The notes: generated from the sequence alone by a model not told the origin. A DNA stretch of 64,000 nucleotides from Schizophyllum amplum (GCA_007026445.1 VDMD01000025.1:248001-312000), one strand, 5' to 3'; shown: positions 34,255 through 45,441, counted from the first letter of the stretch. Numbers and translations: made by a program.

Positions 34255-36629
34255 ATGGATTCTGACGCACCCCAACAGTGCGTGTCCTCCGACGACACTA
34301 AGGCTGAGGAAGCACGCCTCCGACGCGTTCGCGCCGACCCCGTGCTCGACAAGATTTGTCGCAACGAGGCAAGACAGCTGCCCTTTGAGGCCATCGTTGA
34401 TCCTTTGGTCGACCCCACGACGCTGCCTGTCGTTCCCTACTATAAGCGCCGCATCGTGTTTCAACATTGGCCAGCATGGCCTAATCCCGAAGAGCTCAAG
34501 ATCCCGCTTGCCTTTGAGGGCCCCAAGGGCAAGGAAGCTGCGAACGGGTGGCCATTGTGGGGTGCATCGCTTTACAGCTTCTATGAGTATATCGTCAGGA
34601 AAGAAGGCGTGGAGCTGTCTGCGATGGGCACGGCGACGAGAATGGCGGCGTGGGCGAAGGAGATCGGAGGTGCGTATCCGGATTGGGCGCGTCGCGAGAT
34701 AGAGGCTGCGGAGCATGAGCCGGACCCGGAGAAGGTGCCAGTATACGACGTGAACGAGCTGTTGCTCGCTGCGGAGGCGGACCTGGAGCCAGCCACGGAC
34801 GAAGAGCGTAAATTTGTGAAGAGCAGGCTGGCGAAGTACGACTATGTAAGTCGTATTTCGATGATCCTTTCACTGTCATACCGACCGTTAAACAGGGACG
34901 CGCGCCCCTGGTCGACCTGCTCACCCACCGACCTCTGCTGCCTTTCTCGCCTGAACACCCGAGCCCCAAGCTCGAGGCGCCGATGCGGATGCTGCCGAGG
35001 ACGCTTATTGTGCACGACCCGTGGAACTTGCTCTCCATCGACGGGGTCAATCACCAGGATCAAGGCGATTGGACGAAGAAAGAGGACGTCGTGCGCACGT
35101 ACCGGCTGCGCTACCCCAAGCGCGGCGACTCCGCAGAGTACGACAACGCCGCATCCTGCCTCATAGTCGGCGGCGCAGATGAAACGGGCCACGTACCACC
35201 AGCAATCCACGCCACATCGCCGCCGGATTCGCTGGATCAGCACGAGCATAACAATGTCGCGCACCTGTACATCTCGCCGACACATAAGAAAGGCGAGGGC
35301 AATCACTCGTTCGTGTACGATGCGGAGCTGGAGATCTCGCGCTCTCTGATCTCGCGTCCCGAGCTTTGCGATGCCTGTGTCATGCAGGACCTGGAGATGG
35401 GCTGGGACTTAATGGATGCCATAGGTGACACGGACCCTGTCAAGGAGAACTGGGAATACCGCAAAATCGGGGACGAGGTGCCTGCGAAATCGGCCTCAAC
35501 GACGTCCTTCGAGGAGACCCTGCGCGGCAAGCTCAAAACACCTGGGAAATCGGCATCGTCCAAACAAAGCACAAATGCTGAGAAAGGCAACACGACTGCG
35601 AAGAATAGGCGCACGACTACCGGGAAAAGCAGCCCATCCTTTGAGGATACCCTCCGCGGCAGACTGAAAGACTTCCGCCTCGCGGTCGAATCCGGCGACC
35701 CCGCCCGCACGCCCCGCAACGTCGTCGCGAACGGGCGGTTCAAGATCGCCCGCACGCGCCACGCCGTGCCCCTGCGCCGCGAATACCAGCCCGCGCCCAC
35801 CCCCTACTCCGAAGTCGTCCCCTCCGCCTGCAGCGAACCCGGCGCCCACACCCTCCGCGTCGTCTTCCCCCCACGCCCGCCTCCCGCCCAGCCCACCTAC
35901 CGCGGGCCCATCTACCGCACCAAGACCTCCGTGCTGCCGCTGGATTCCGTGCGCAACCCGGTGTGCGCCCATGGGCGCGCGGGGGACGCGGTGCCCATCG
36001 CGCGCATGCGGGTCGCCGCGAAGCTCTCGCGGCGATGGGACGACCACCTGGAGTGCGAGGCGCGCGCGTACGCGAGGATGCCTGCGCACCTCGCGGAGCA
36101 CTGGAGCGGGTACAACATCCGCCGTCCGTTCCGCGCGCCCACTCCACTGGGCGCCGTTGTGCCGCGGTCGTTTGGGTACTACGTGCCCACCGATGCACAC
36201 GACCACGATGGGTATCTGAGTGGTATCCTGCTCGTGGAGGACTGTGGGGAGCAGATCAAGGAGGAGGCGTTGAACGAGGATGAGCAGTGAGTTGTTTGTT
36301 GATTGTTTTGTTATGGGAAGATGCTGATACATAGGTGATTTAGGCAAGAGTGCGCGGATATGTTCCTGCGCTTCCACCAGGCGGGGTGGGTGCACAAATC
36401 GGCCTACCCGCGGAACGTCGTCGTGCAGAAGGGGCCGTTGACTGCGCCCCCGGCGGAGCGCACAATGGCGGACCCGAGCTTCCGCGTCATCGACTTTGGG
36501 CGGTCGAAGGAGGATAAGAGCAGCAGGGCGGAGGATCGGTGGCGCGAGTCGCAGGACGTGCTCAGTCTCTTTGGGTGTGGACAGTATAAGAAGCAGGTCA
36601 AGAGGGGTGATTTATTTCCTGGGCAATAA
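34255..36629 (+). CDS. Fungal protein-kinase-like protein
   Basis: Three exons (34255-34845, 34896-36286, 36344-36629) total 756 codons, intact. The N-terminal 380 residues are family-specific and unassigned (FQHWPAWPNPEELKIPLAFE, YEYIVRKEGVELSAMGTATR, HNNVAHLYISPTHKKGEGNH). The kinase lobe features appear late: NHSFVYDAEL may be strand 2-3, LLVEDCGEQI is a hinge, HQAGWVHKSAYPRNVVVQKG is the catalytic loop and FRVIDFGRSKED the DFG segment. The loop has His-Lys-Ser where active kinases have His-x-Asp, so the general base is absent, while DFG and the Asn are kept. Two copies of a FEETLRGKLK/FEDTLRGRLK element sit in a basic Ser/Thr-rich insert. Best read as an atypical or pseudo-kinase of the Agaricomycete-specific group; signalling role unknown. 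Confidence 0.78.
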
Positions 36630-37360
36630 TTAGGGGAGACATTGTTCTCTCGATAGTGAAGGCGAGGGAGATGACTTGTGACTGTCAGGTCATTTGCAAG
36701 CTTAGTTGAAGGGATGAAGGTACTGCACCGTGCGCGCCTCCCGAAGATGTCGCATGTGAAGGGCAGTCGGATCGTCCAAGGCATACCGTGACCTGGGCAT
36801 TAATCGCCAGTGACTACACTAGGTCGTGTTCAAGAATAAGAGGTGCAAGGAGTCGGAGGTGGTAGCATGCACGCTGTGCGCTTGCGCCTAAGTATGATCA
36901 GCCGCGGCACGCCCATCTGTCTCACATCAATATGTAGTAGCACGACGAAATGAACGAATAGGTTGGGTGAATGAACGATGGCGCACCGGTTGCCGCTTGC
37001 GCGCATTGGCCGTAGACATGTACTCGTCAGGAATTATGCACCCATCGCGCGAGAGCGCAGTGTTTCGCTGCTGAACGACCTCCATTGACACGTCTCGTAC
37101 AGCGCGTAACATTTATTTGACTGTGACTGCGAGAGATCTGTAGCTGAAATATGAGCCTACCTTTCCTGTCATCCGCCTGCCTCTTCTCTCCTAATCCTAA
37201 TTCATCCTCAGCATCTCCTTCGGCGGTACATAGACCATAAGTATGATGGGCGACACATGGACGCACAGCCACACCATGTCGCCCCGAGCGCTCAGACCTA
37301 TCGCGCTCAAGGACTGGCAGGAGGTAAGAGCTAGGGCACTCGTCAGCATGATGAGCCGCG
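36630..37360. other. Convergent intergenic region
   Basis: About 730 bases between convergent 3' ends; no coding or RNA feature recognised. Confidence 0.4.
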
Positions 37361-38815
37361 TCACAGGTGAAGAAAACGCACATAGCTCCACTCCGGGATA
37401 TCTGTATACACTTGGAGCGCATTCACCGCGATGCCAAACCTCGTCTGACGCTTGACGCTCCTGGAGTCGGCCATCTCTTGGATAGCATCCCGCATGGCGT
37501 GTGCGGTGGCGTACCCATCGCGGTCCACTTCGTCGTCTCCCTCGCCGTCCTCTTCGCCATCCTCGTCCTCATTCTGGTCATCCTTGGTCCCGTCACCGAC
37601 ATCGCCACGGCTATCGTTGCACGGATACGCGCCGAAGTATGCGAGAGAAAGCCGCTTCAGATGGGGTAGAAGAGCCGGTTCGTCGTCGTCGTCGCTCGCC
37701 GTCATCGCTTTGATGAACGAGAGGTCGTGGACGATACGGTCTTGATCGAAGGGATATTTGTCCGGGCGGTCTCGGTAGTGCGTCACAACAAGATTGTTGA
37801 CTCTCCTTAGCTCGTACAGCCTGAGGAAGGCGAGGAAGTGATTCGGTCCTTTCGGCGCTCCAAAAACCTCTGCCTGTTGGTACGACGAATCGACTGTGAT
37901 GAAGCGAAGGTGCAGCATTCCATTGCTGTTGTCGGCGAGACGCTCAACACATGCCACCGTATCAGCTTCGAACGTCGTGTGGTCAAGCGTGAGCGACTTG
38001 AGTTGCGGGACGGCCAAGAGGGAGAGTAGCTTATAGCATGTGCGCTCTGACCGTAGGTGGGAGACAAAAGGGAGCTTGATGGGGGGGATGTTCTCCGCTG
38101 GCATCTCGAAATCGTCCGTCACGCCTTCGAGTAGACGCAGTATCCGCAACGTATAGCTGAAGGACTGGATGATCGCCAAGCAGGCAGTCTGGTTGTCGTA
38201 TGGCAGTGTCATCACCGATATAGAGAGCTCGGTGAGGAACCAACGCAGCGGCAGCAGCGAATGCTGAATCGGTGGCATGTCCCACTGACGTAGAGTGATA
38301 TCTGAGAGTAAGGGGGCGTCGTCGAGGAGTGTGATGGACAGCGGTCGCAGTCGCTCAGTCACTTGGAAGAACTCGAGCTCGACGATCTCCAGCTTGGGAA
38401 GTTGGATGGGGGCGCACTCGAGAGGAAAGCCTTGCGCAGCCCTTTCGATGCTGAGGTAAGTCCACCGATCGCTGTGAGATACGAGCAGGTCCCACGCGTC
38501 GGAAGGGATCGACGGCGTGGAAAAGGACAATGTCAGGTCCTTTTTCGCACTACGCTCGAGGCGCAGCTGAAGGAGCTCGCGCGTGTGGGCTGGGCCGCAG
38601 GGATGGATGGTGATGTCGGACCAGCACTCGGACATGTATTCGCCCACGGCCCGCCAGGCCCTGCAGACTTGCAAGAAGGGGGGATTCCAATCGAGGCGTC
38701 CGGGCCGTTTCTCCAAATCATGGACGTGTTGGAAGGTCTCGGCGAGAAGCTCGTTGGGCATCCGACGGGCGGGGAACCTGTCGAGCTCGTGCTCCTCCAT
38801 CTGCGCGACAAGCAT
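37361..38815 (-). CDS. F-box / LRR-like protein
   Basis: Uninterrupted 484-codon frame. F-box near the N-terminus: FPARRMPNELLAETFQHVHD, FLQVCRAWRAVGEYMSECWS. Leucine-rich strands follow (LPKLEIVELEFF, VPQLKSLTLDHTTF, LPHLKRLSLAYF), then an acidic low-complexity stretch (DDQNEDEDGEEDGEGDDEVD) and the C-terminus PEWSYVRFLHL. The frame is open upstream through ADPTATLQDELTPGGGEA, so the true start may be in an upstream exon. Segment AEQLSLLEDR at about 38880-38910 is a likely continuation but needs either an intron or one missing base. Resembles the other F-box genes here in domain order but is not a close paralogue of the 27-44 kb trio. SCF adaptor function inferred. Confidence 0.78.
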   Translation of the reverse strand: MLVAQMEEHELDRFPARRMPNELLAETFQHVHDLEKRPGRLDWNPPFLQVCRAWRAVGEYMSECWSDITIHPCGPAHTRELLQLRLERSAKKDLTLSFSTPSIPSDAWDLLVSHSDRWTYLSIERAAQGFPLECAPIQLPKLEIVELEFFQVTERLRPLSITLLDDAPLLSDITLRQWDMPPIQHSLLPLRWFLTELSISVMTLPYDNQTACLAIIQSFSYTLRILRLLEGVTDDFEMPAENIPPIKLPFVSHLRSERTCYKLLSLLAVPQLKSLTLDHTTFEADTVACVERLADNSNGMLHLRFITVDSSYQQAEVFGAPKGPNHFLAFLRLYELRRVNNLVVTHYRDRPDKYPFDQDRIVHDLSFIKAMTASDDDDEPALLPHLKRLSLAYFGAYPCNDSRGDVGDGTKDDQNEDEDGEEDGEGDDEVDRDGYATAHAMRDAIQEMADSRSVKRQTRFGIAVNALQVYTDIPEWSYVRFLHL

Positions 38816-41734
38816 GGCCTCTCCGCCGCCGGGCGTGAGCTCATCCTGGAGCGTTGCGGTTGGGTCTGCTATAGCCTGTCTTCGAGTAAGCTAAGCTGCT
38901 CAGCGGTCGCGTTGACCACGTACCTGGGCGTCCATGTCTTCGAGATAGAAGGAAGAGATGCAGATCCCAAAATTTTCGTGCGCCCGCCATATTTAACTGA
39001 GGAGGATTTGCTGCGTACTTTGCGTCTCTCGCGTCGTTGGCGTGAAGAGCGTGAAGACAAGCGACATCGGCTACTGCCGAAGTTGGAATCAGGGCCCAAC
39101 ATTCCCACGCGGTTCCCAACTTCCAAGTCCTGCCACACCTTCCCTTCAACTTGTCCCAAGTCCAACTGCTGATATAGAACGTTGTTACGAACGGGGGCGT
39201 CCCCTTATTGCTCATCCATACTCCACTCATCGCGACACGCACCTTTCGGTTTCTGCGTCAACTTCAAACGCACACCTGCGTAACGTTAAACCACCTTTTC
39301 CGCGTACGGGTCTTCCGCACGCTCGAACTCGAACTCGATGTCGAATGCGCGAGAAAGAAAACCAGCGCAGATCGCTACCAAAGTTGGCTGCTCTGCCTTG
39401 CCATATTTTGACAGCGAAGAGACTGATAGAGATATCACGCTCTTGACGCCGGAGGTGATAGAGATATCACGCTCTTGACCATCAGCAATCGCGCAACTGT
39501 CTTGATGGTCTTACACAAGAACCATAAGACCGTTAAGACCATAAGACTAGTGTTCTTGGCTAAGCTAGGTCTGGTCTTGCCAAAGACCATGGTTCTTAGC
39601 CTGAGTGGTCTTGTACAAGACGCGTTTTACAGATCAGCTCAAGACGGCCTGTTCAGGCAACGCACAGACCACTATAAAGACCATACAGATGTAATTTAAG
39701 TTGCTTGCTCAGACCAGTTCAGACGATCATGGGCTTCAAGAAACAGGTCTTCCATTGCAGTACTATAAGCTAGCTGTATGTGTGGCATAACGATAGTAAT
39801 ATGATACGTAGAGCTACTAGCGCGACTGCCGCTGCCCCTCCAGCGTGGCCAGTCAAGCACGGCGGTCGTTGTCGGAAGGGGAGGAACTATGATACCCTGC
39901 CTATGCCCATCGTCGTGTGATGGCCTGGCTTCGACACGGATAGCGAGCACCTGTGCGCAAGCCATAGCCGATGACCGTATGCTAGATAGACGAGGCACCT
40001 GTATTGTTCGGAATGTCAGCAGGGCTCGACGACGCATCGCGTAGCCTACGCACCGTATCTCTATCCCCCGCTGCGATGAGGCCCATATCTTGAAGCGTCC
40101 GTCTTCCTCCTCGCTGTCAGTGTCAAACCGTGAGCAGCGCGTCTCCTCGAACCGACCCGTGGGAGGTGACGCAAGATCGGCTGGATGCTCGCGTTGAGCT
40201 AAGGTAGAGGCATGGCGTGTTGTACATGCTGACCGACGCGAGAAGGAACTTGGAGGAGCTTGGTCGGATGTGGTCGGAAGCAACGAAAACCGTCATCAGA
40301 ATCGAAATTGACTGCCGTTCGCAAGGCACGTGTCGATTTCACTTGAGGGCCGGCTTTTTGTACTTGTCGCGATGCGTCTGCTTGGGCGCGCTTGTCCGTC
40401 GCGCCCATTGACTCTTCGGCGACTACCTCGAAAAGACCCATCTAGGTTATGGCTATGCTCTAGCACTCTTCTCCCTCCTTCCCCATTGTGCTATCTACCT
40501 ATCGCCTCTCCAACAAACTCTGTTAACTGAACGACGCTACTTAGGTCCGAGTCGTAGATCGGAGACTCGAAGCACGTAGATGAACGGACCAGGACACGGC
40601 GCAGCCAGAGCATCTCCGGACTGTTTCAGGTGCGCTGCAAACGTCCTACCTTCTTGGACACCCTGCTCATCGCACGGAATCGCAGAGCCTGTCAGCAGCC
40701 TGCTGGACTGTCGCGGCGATGTGCGCACGACCTTACGCATTGCGGCGAGCATGCGACCTTACGCAGCACTCCACTCGACCCCAGCAATCTACCTTATGCC
40801 GCGATCCCACTCGTGCAGACTCACGAGTCGTGCACGCAAGTCATGCCTTTGAAGCTACTAATGAAGCTTTATTCTATGCCCCCGTTACCTACTACGTGCA
40901 AACTGGCCTGTACATAGCATTTCTGAAGCAATCTAGAGGTCTTCAGACACTAATATATGTAGTCTACACTGTCTTCTTAGAAGCTCAAGATCAGCAAGAT
41001 CCCTAAGACCACCAAGAACAGACATTTCTCTAAGACGGTCTTAGAATCTGAAGAATGTCTGAATTTTGGTCTTGTTGTGAGGCCTGTAAGACGCACAAGA
41101 CCAATAAGACGAGCAAGACCACCAAGAAAGCTGCACAATTGCTGATGACGCCGGAGGTGATTGAGCGCATGGCTCTAGGTGCGAACGAAGAGGTGGCGGA
41201 CGCAGGGAGCCAGCTCCCATTCCCTCAGCTCTCGTCCCTCTGTCTTCTCTCCAGGAGCGCGATACCGGGGAGATCATAGATGCACTGCGTGTATTGATGC
41301 TATCCAGCTCCCAGCGAGTTTGCGGCGCTTCTCGAACTCGTCGAGACCAACATCGAGCACCGTCTTGGAGTAAAGCTGGGAGGGACGCACATTGCACGCT
41401 CTCGTGCTCTCCGCGATCCTGCGTACTGAGCGATTTGTGCTGCATCCATGTCTTGTCTCGCTCAACTCCTCAAGTCACGCTCGGTAAACGGACCGTCGTG
41501 CCGACAACTGCCCTTCTGAGACAAAAGAGTCTCTTCCATTTCTTTACACCTTCATCCTTGCGTCTGCCGTCTGCCCATCACATCAGGACCAGGAGGTATC
41601 TGGATCACGTCCGTACTCGTCAATCAGCGCTGCTTGCAATTTCTACGCCCTTACCGTAACCTGGGCTAACCGACCATACGGACAAAATCTACCCCTATTG
41701 CAGCACGATATCTCATATCGCTCGACCGACGACT
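38816..41734. other. Repeat-rich interval without a confident gene
   Basis: No complete gene could be modelled over 2.9 kb. Minus-strand frames at 39700-40440 (DTDSEEEDGRFKIWASSQRG; a possible intron near 40052-39996) and a plus-strand fragment at 41147-41430 (TPEVIERMALGANEEVADAG, then EFAALLELVETNIEHRLGVK in another frame) look like gene debris. The interval also holds the AAGACC/GGTCTT motif blocks. Confidence 0.4.
39424..41165. repeat. Interval bracketed by AAGACC/GGTCTT motif blocks
   Basis: A 24-base unit TGATAGAGATATCACGCTCTTGAC-like occurs twice at 39424 and 39456. The 15-mer GACGCCGGAGGTGAT occurs at about 39445 and again at about 41148. Between these, two blocks (39500-39690 and 40935-41125) are crowded with AAGACC and its complement, about seven and six copies. 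Clustered short motifs near both ends resemble subterminal repeats of a DNA transposon; no transposase is visible. Confidence 0.4.
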
Positions 41735-43265
41735 ATGGCTACTCCCCTATTGGGAGCTCACTTGCCTGCGAGTGGCGCGATTCTGCCGGGTCTCCCAGCG
41801 GACGTTCTTATAAACATCCAAGGCTTCTTGAAGCCTTCCGACATTATCGCTTTACGCCAGGTGCGTCGCAGTGCTGTTCTACCCCTTGGCCGCACTGACC
41901 AGAAGTTGTAGACCAGCAGAGCTCTCCGTGATGCGACGCTTCATCGGACAGTGTGGATCAACGCATTGCGATCTGTGATAGACGCAAACAACATCTTCCC
42001 GCCGACGTTCCCTCTGCGCCAAATGTCTATCGCCGAGCTCGAACACGCCGCGCTTGCTCCTCGTCGCTTCTTTACGCTGGCCTCCCGTAGAGGCGTACTT
42101 CCTGGAGCCGGAAAGAAAATCGCAACAGTCTCACGGCGCGCCGTACTGCTCAAGATGGCAAGCGACCTACCTCCGACTGATGCGATAAATGCAGCCAGCA
42201 TTCGCTTACTTCCTGGAGGACGCTACCTCATAGCCCACACCCACCATGTCATACACTTGTATGATCTCGGTTATAGCTTGAGCCCTGTTATATCCACCAC
42301 TCCCATCTTCACGCTACGGAAGAGCGACCTAACCGATGTGGATGTTGGCAACGGTTCCTTATGGTTCATGAGCCAGTATCGCTCGGCCGACAATTTGCAC
42401 TCAAAAGCACTGTTTCTCTACATCAGTGTTAGCTACCATCCGAGGTAATGTTTGTACGCCTTCGCCTTGTGTCGCAGCTGTCGCTGAATGTGCTCGCAGT
42501 GGTATCAAGCCAACGTCACTGGTTATCTACAAAATCGAAGACTTAGGTGGTGATCCCAAAGGGTCTCAGATAGCCCATCTAACAATGCCTCGTCCGCGGA
42601 TGCTCTGTCGAATTGCAAGCGCGGATGGCAACCGCGTTGCTTTTTATACGGGTCAAAACATTGGCGTGTGGGACTTTACGAAGGGAACCCTAGCTATGTG
42701 GAAGAATCAGCCAATGAGCGATTTGGTGTGTTTCTCCTTGTATACATTCTCCAGTCGACTGATACGTTGGCAGTGCCTACTTTCTCGAGGCAACGTCATA
42801 TGCCATCACGAAGATGGCCTGGCGGTGTACATCGTCCCTCGTCTTCACGCTGTCCCTGATATGCTGGAAGAGAATACACTATCTCCCGCCATACAACTCG
42901 AACTGCGCCATTCGACCGACTCGAAGCGAAGCGTCATCTGCCGTTTATCAGACGGCTCGCAATTTTTCGATATACGTTACGAAAACACGGTCACGCGCTA
43001 TATTGTTCAAGATCTACCACCGAATATCACAAACGTCAGCGTCATACCTCTCAAAATCGGCGCATTTACAACGCACCAGAAGAACAGTCGCGAAGAGGTT
43101 TCCTACCTACCGGGAGCACGCATCTGCGACGACGGCGTGTTCACAGGACTCAGCTCGCTTTCCTCTCTCCAATTGCATCTATCGCCTCGGCCATTCGTGA
43201 AGGACGGTCAGGCCCTCGACGCAACTATCACCCTTTTGGATAGCAAAGATCCTGGTTATAATCCT

Positions 43266-43274
43266 GAGACATCT
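43266..43274. repeat. Target-site duplication, left copy
   Basis: GAGACATCT, repeated at 44387-44395. Keeping one copy restores the coding spacing of the host gene. Confidence 0.85.
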
Positions 43275-44386
43275 TAGTCTGCTTCATGTCGCGCCCCGAT
43301 AACCGGAGTGCCCGCATTTGAAGTCACCTGACGTTTCCCGCGCTTTAACTTCCCTTATGTGTAGTCATATCCGGCGGATCATCGGTGCGAATGCCAACGC
43401 CCCGGTGCCCGGTGCGCGACGCGACGCGGCAAGCGGCTGCGTCTGCTTTCTGCATGCTCGTCTGCCTCATCCCCCTCGTTCGTGCTCATGCACCGTGCTC
43501 CATAACCTTTTTGTTCGTCGTTGCTAAAATGAAATCTACCTCACCGCGTCGAGCATCGGCGACGTCCGGCAGTCAGGACTGAGGAGTGGCGAAGATGTGT
43601 ATGATGGACTGATAGCATCCTAGACAGAAATCAGGGTGTGTTAGTGCTGCTATAATTCAGCATCTTTGAGGTCAGGACTCGAGAGGGGGGTTAAAATTAA
43701 AAGCTTGAGATACGCACCACCAACACCTTAAGAGATATGTGGCGTGCTTCATATTCGTCGTCGCTACATAGCGCACCTGCAGCATGAGCTTCTCTTACAG
43801 ACTCCTCGACCACATTGTTTGGCTACTCGACGTTCTCAGGCTGTTGTGATGCGGTGGACTTGCATTTCCTTAAAGTTGTTAAGTTTATGTTAGGATGGCA
43901 TTAATTTATATATTATACGGTTTGTCCCTTGACCTGCGGTCACCACACAGCTTCAGCCTGAGCGGCGCTGAGGCCGAGGGATCGTCATATTTACGATGAA
44001 GTCAGCTTCGATTTCCTTTATACTTGTGTGAGCCATGCCGCGCCGTCGGTGGGTACGGGTGGGCATATACTTAGGTCGAAAGATATGCATGAGGTGGAAT
44101 ACAGCCAGGAGAGTTTATTTAGCAGATACGAGCTTCTGGAAAATACTTGCAGCTGTCGAAGACATGGCAAACGAGCAGAGGAGAAGGTCAGCGTCTCCCC
44201 AGCGCGCCGCGGTGCTGTGCCGGACACTGCCAGTGCAAGCACTCGCACCGGAGATCCGACCGGATATCAGGACAAAAAGGGAAGGTTAAAGCGCGGAAAA
44301 TGTCATGTGACATCAAATGCGGGCAGTCCTATGATCCGGGCGCGACAAGCAGCAGACGTTCTACGAACGTCTGCCTGGGGAGACTA
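43275..44386. mobile_element. Non-autonomous DNA transposon (9-bp TSD, long imperfect TIRs; Mutator-like)
   Basis: 1112 bases inserted in the F-box gene. The ends are TAGTCT...AGACTA. After a short divergent stretch, the left end and the reverse complement of the right end share about 60-65 alignable bases, including TGTCGCGCCC, TGCCCGCATTTGA and CGCGCTTTAAC. The flanking duplication is GAGACATCT (43266-43274 and 44387-44395). No transposase frame is visible; internal frames are short. A 9-bp target duplication with long TIRs is typical of Mutator-like elements, but the superfamily is inferred. The right terminus has an extra hairpin between the tip and the shared TIR. Confidence 0.8.
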
Positions 44387-44395
44387 GAGACATCT
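44387..44395. repeat. Target-site duplication, right copy
   Basis: GAGACATCT, second copy, followed directly by the displaced C-terminal coding segment of the F-box gene. Confidence 0.85.
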
Positions 44396-44910
44396 CACGC
44401 AGTTGATTTCTGTCCTGCATCAGGTCGCCTTTGCATATTGGACCATCAACTCGCCTATCTGTCCATCTTCGACTACTTGGCGCCGACCATTTATAGACGT
44501 TAAACAGTTGGAGAAGTGCACTCAGCCACTCGATGTCTGCGCTATCCCTCTCCTTAGCACTTTGCGAACGTGCGCAGTCATGTACACTTTGTCTAACTTG
44601 GTCGTCTTTGTCTCCTGATCGTGGCTTTCGTCTCCTTGTAACTTGTTTACAACTAGGCACATTCTTTTGTGTATATTACGCCCGCAACCTGTCTAATCAG
44701 TGCATTATGCGTCAGTAATAGCCTCGTCAACTTAGCAAGACCATTGTGCAGTATTGTGCGCCCCGCGGTCGCAAACAGGATGCAGCGTTCGAACTTCGGG
44801 CATGTCTGATGGTCAGATCGCCTCGCCTCGCCTCAGCGAATGAAGCGCTTGAGTCGCATCCTCCCCTCTCGCTGAGCGCGACGGGAGTCCGGGACTTCAT
44901 TGTCGGCCGG

Positions 44911-45372
44911 TCAGCCGGTGTGACTAGCACTCAACGTCGATGCGGAACAGCAGCTTGGCGGCTTCCTGGCAAACGCTGGAAGCATGCGAACATTTGTGTA
45001 CAGCTCACCAACACGGCGCACTCATCTGCCTCGCATAGCGCACGAGGTTCACGAAAAGAAGATGGAGATTGTGAAGACAGGCCCTGGCGTGAATCGTGAT
45101 TGTCGTGGTCATCCGGCTGCTGGGAGGCCGTAATTTCCGCGACCCCGGCCGACTCTCGTTCCTCTGATCTTGCAGCGCCATTAAAATCCAGAAATCCTCC
45201 GTGTCTGCCACCGTGGTGCAAGCAAGGTCATGCCGGCAGTCGCGAGAGAGTTCAATGCATCTAGGCGCCTCGTGCGAAGACATGGAAGGGCGTACGTACC
45301 TGTGAGTCCAGCTAGCTGCTGGACGTGTCCGCAGCTCTTCCACGCCCCCACCACAGCCTGCTCAATGAGCAA
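44911..45372 (-). CDS. Possible small uncharacterised gene; copy B of the dispersed repeat
   Basis: A three-exon model is possible: MLIEQAVVGAWKSCGHVQQL, then an intron starting GTACGT near 45300 and ending GGCAG near 45208, then DTEDFWILMALQDQRNESR continuing to LHNLHLLFVNLVRYARQMSA. A short intron follows (GTGAGC...GCCAG), then a stop at 44911. About 380 bases overlap copy B of the repeat also found at 26570-26950, where the same NLVRYARQMSAP is encoded beside a broken frame. No known domain. It may be a genuine small gene duplicated with the F-box paralogues or a fragment of a larger mobile gene. Confidence 0.4.
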
Positions 45373-45441
45373 TCAGAACTAACGTATATGTGTCCGCGGA
45401 TATATGTATTGCTTGCGTCCAATAGTGGACGGCTGTGGTCG

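Larger units (their letters stand above)
41735..44503 (+). pseudogene. F-box protein, paralogue C, split by a transposon
   Basis: Exons 41735-41860, 41912-42444, 42500-42725 and 42774 onward encode an F-box protein like paralogues A and B: LPADVLINIQGFLKPSDIIALR, HRTVWINALRSVIDANNIFP, IRLLPGGRYLIAHT, IGVWDFTKGTLAMWKN, AVYIVPRL, FTGLSSL. In the last exon the reading frame hits TAG at 43275, just after GAGACATCT. The missing C-terminus (VDFCPASGRLC, LSIFDYLAP, stop at 44501-44503) reappears after 44395, preceded by a second GAGACATCT. Removing 43275-44395 rejoins DPGYNPETSHAV to DFCP, exactly the spacing in paralogue A (eight residues), and yields 498 codons. As it stands the gene makes a protein about 36 residues short at its C-terminus. 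The lesion may be recent, because the rest is intact. Confidence 0.85.

Noticed and set aside
39696..40445. Minus-strand gene with one intron
   Set aside because: Frames join only weakly, no start context and no recognisable domain, inside a repeat-rich interval; kept only as debris.
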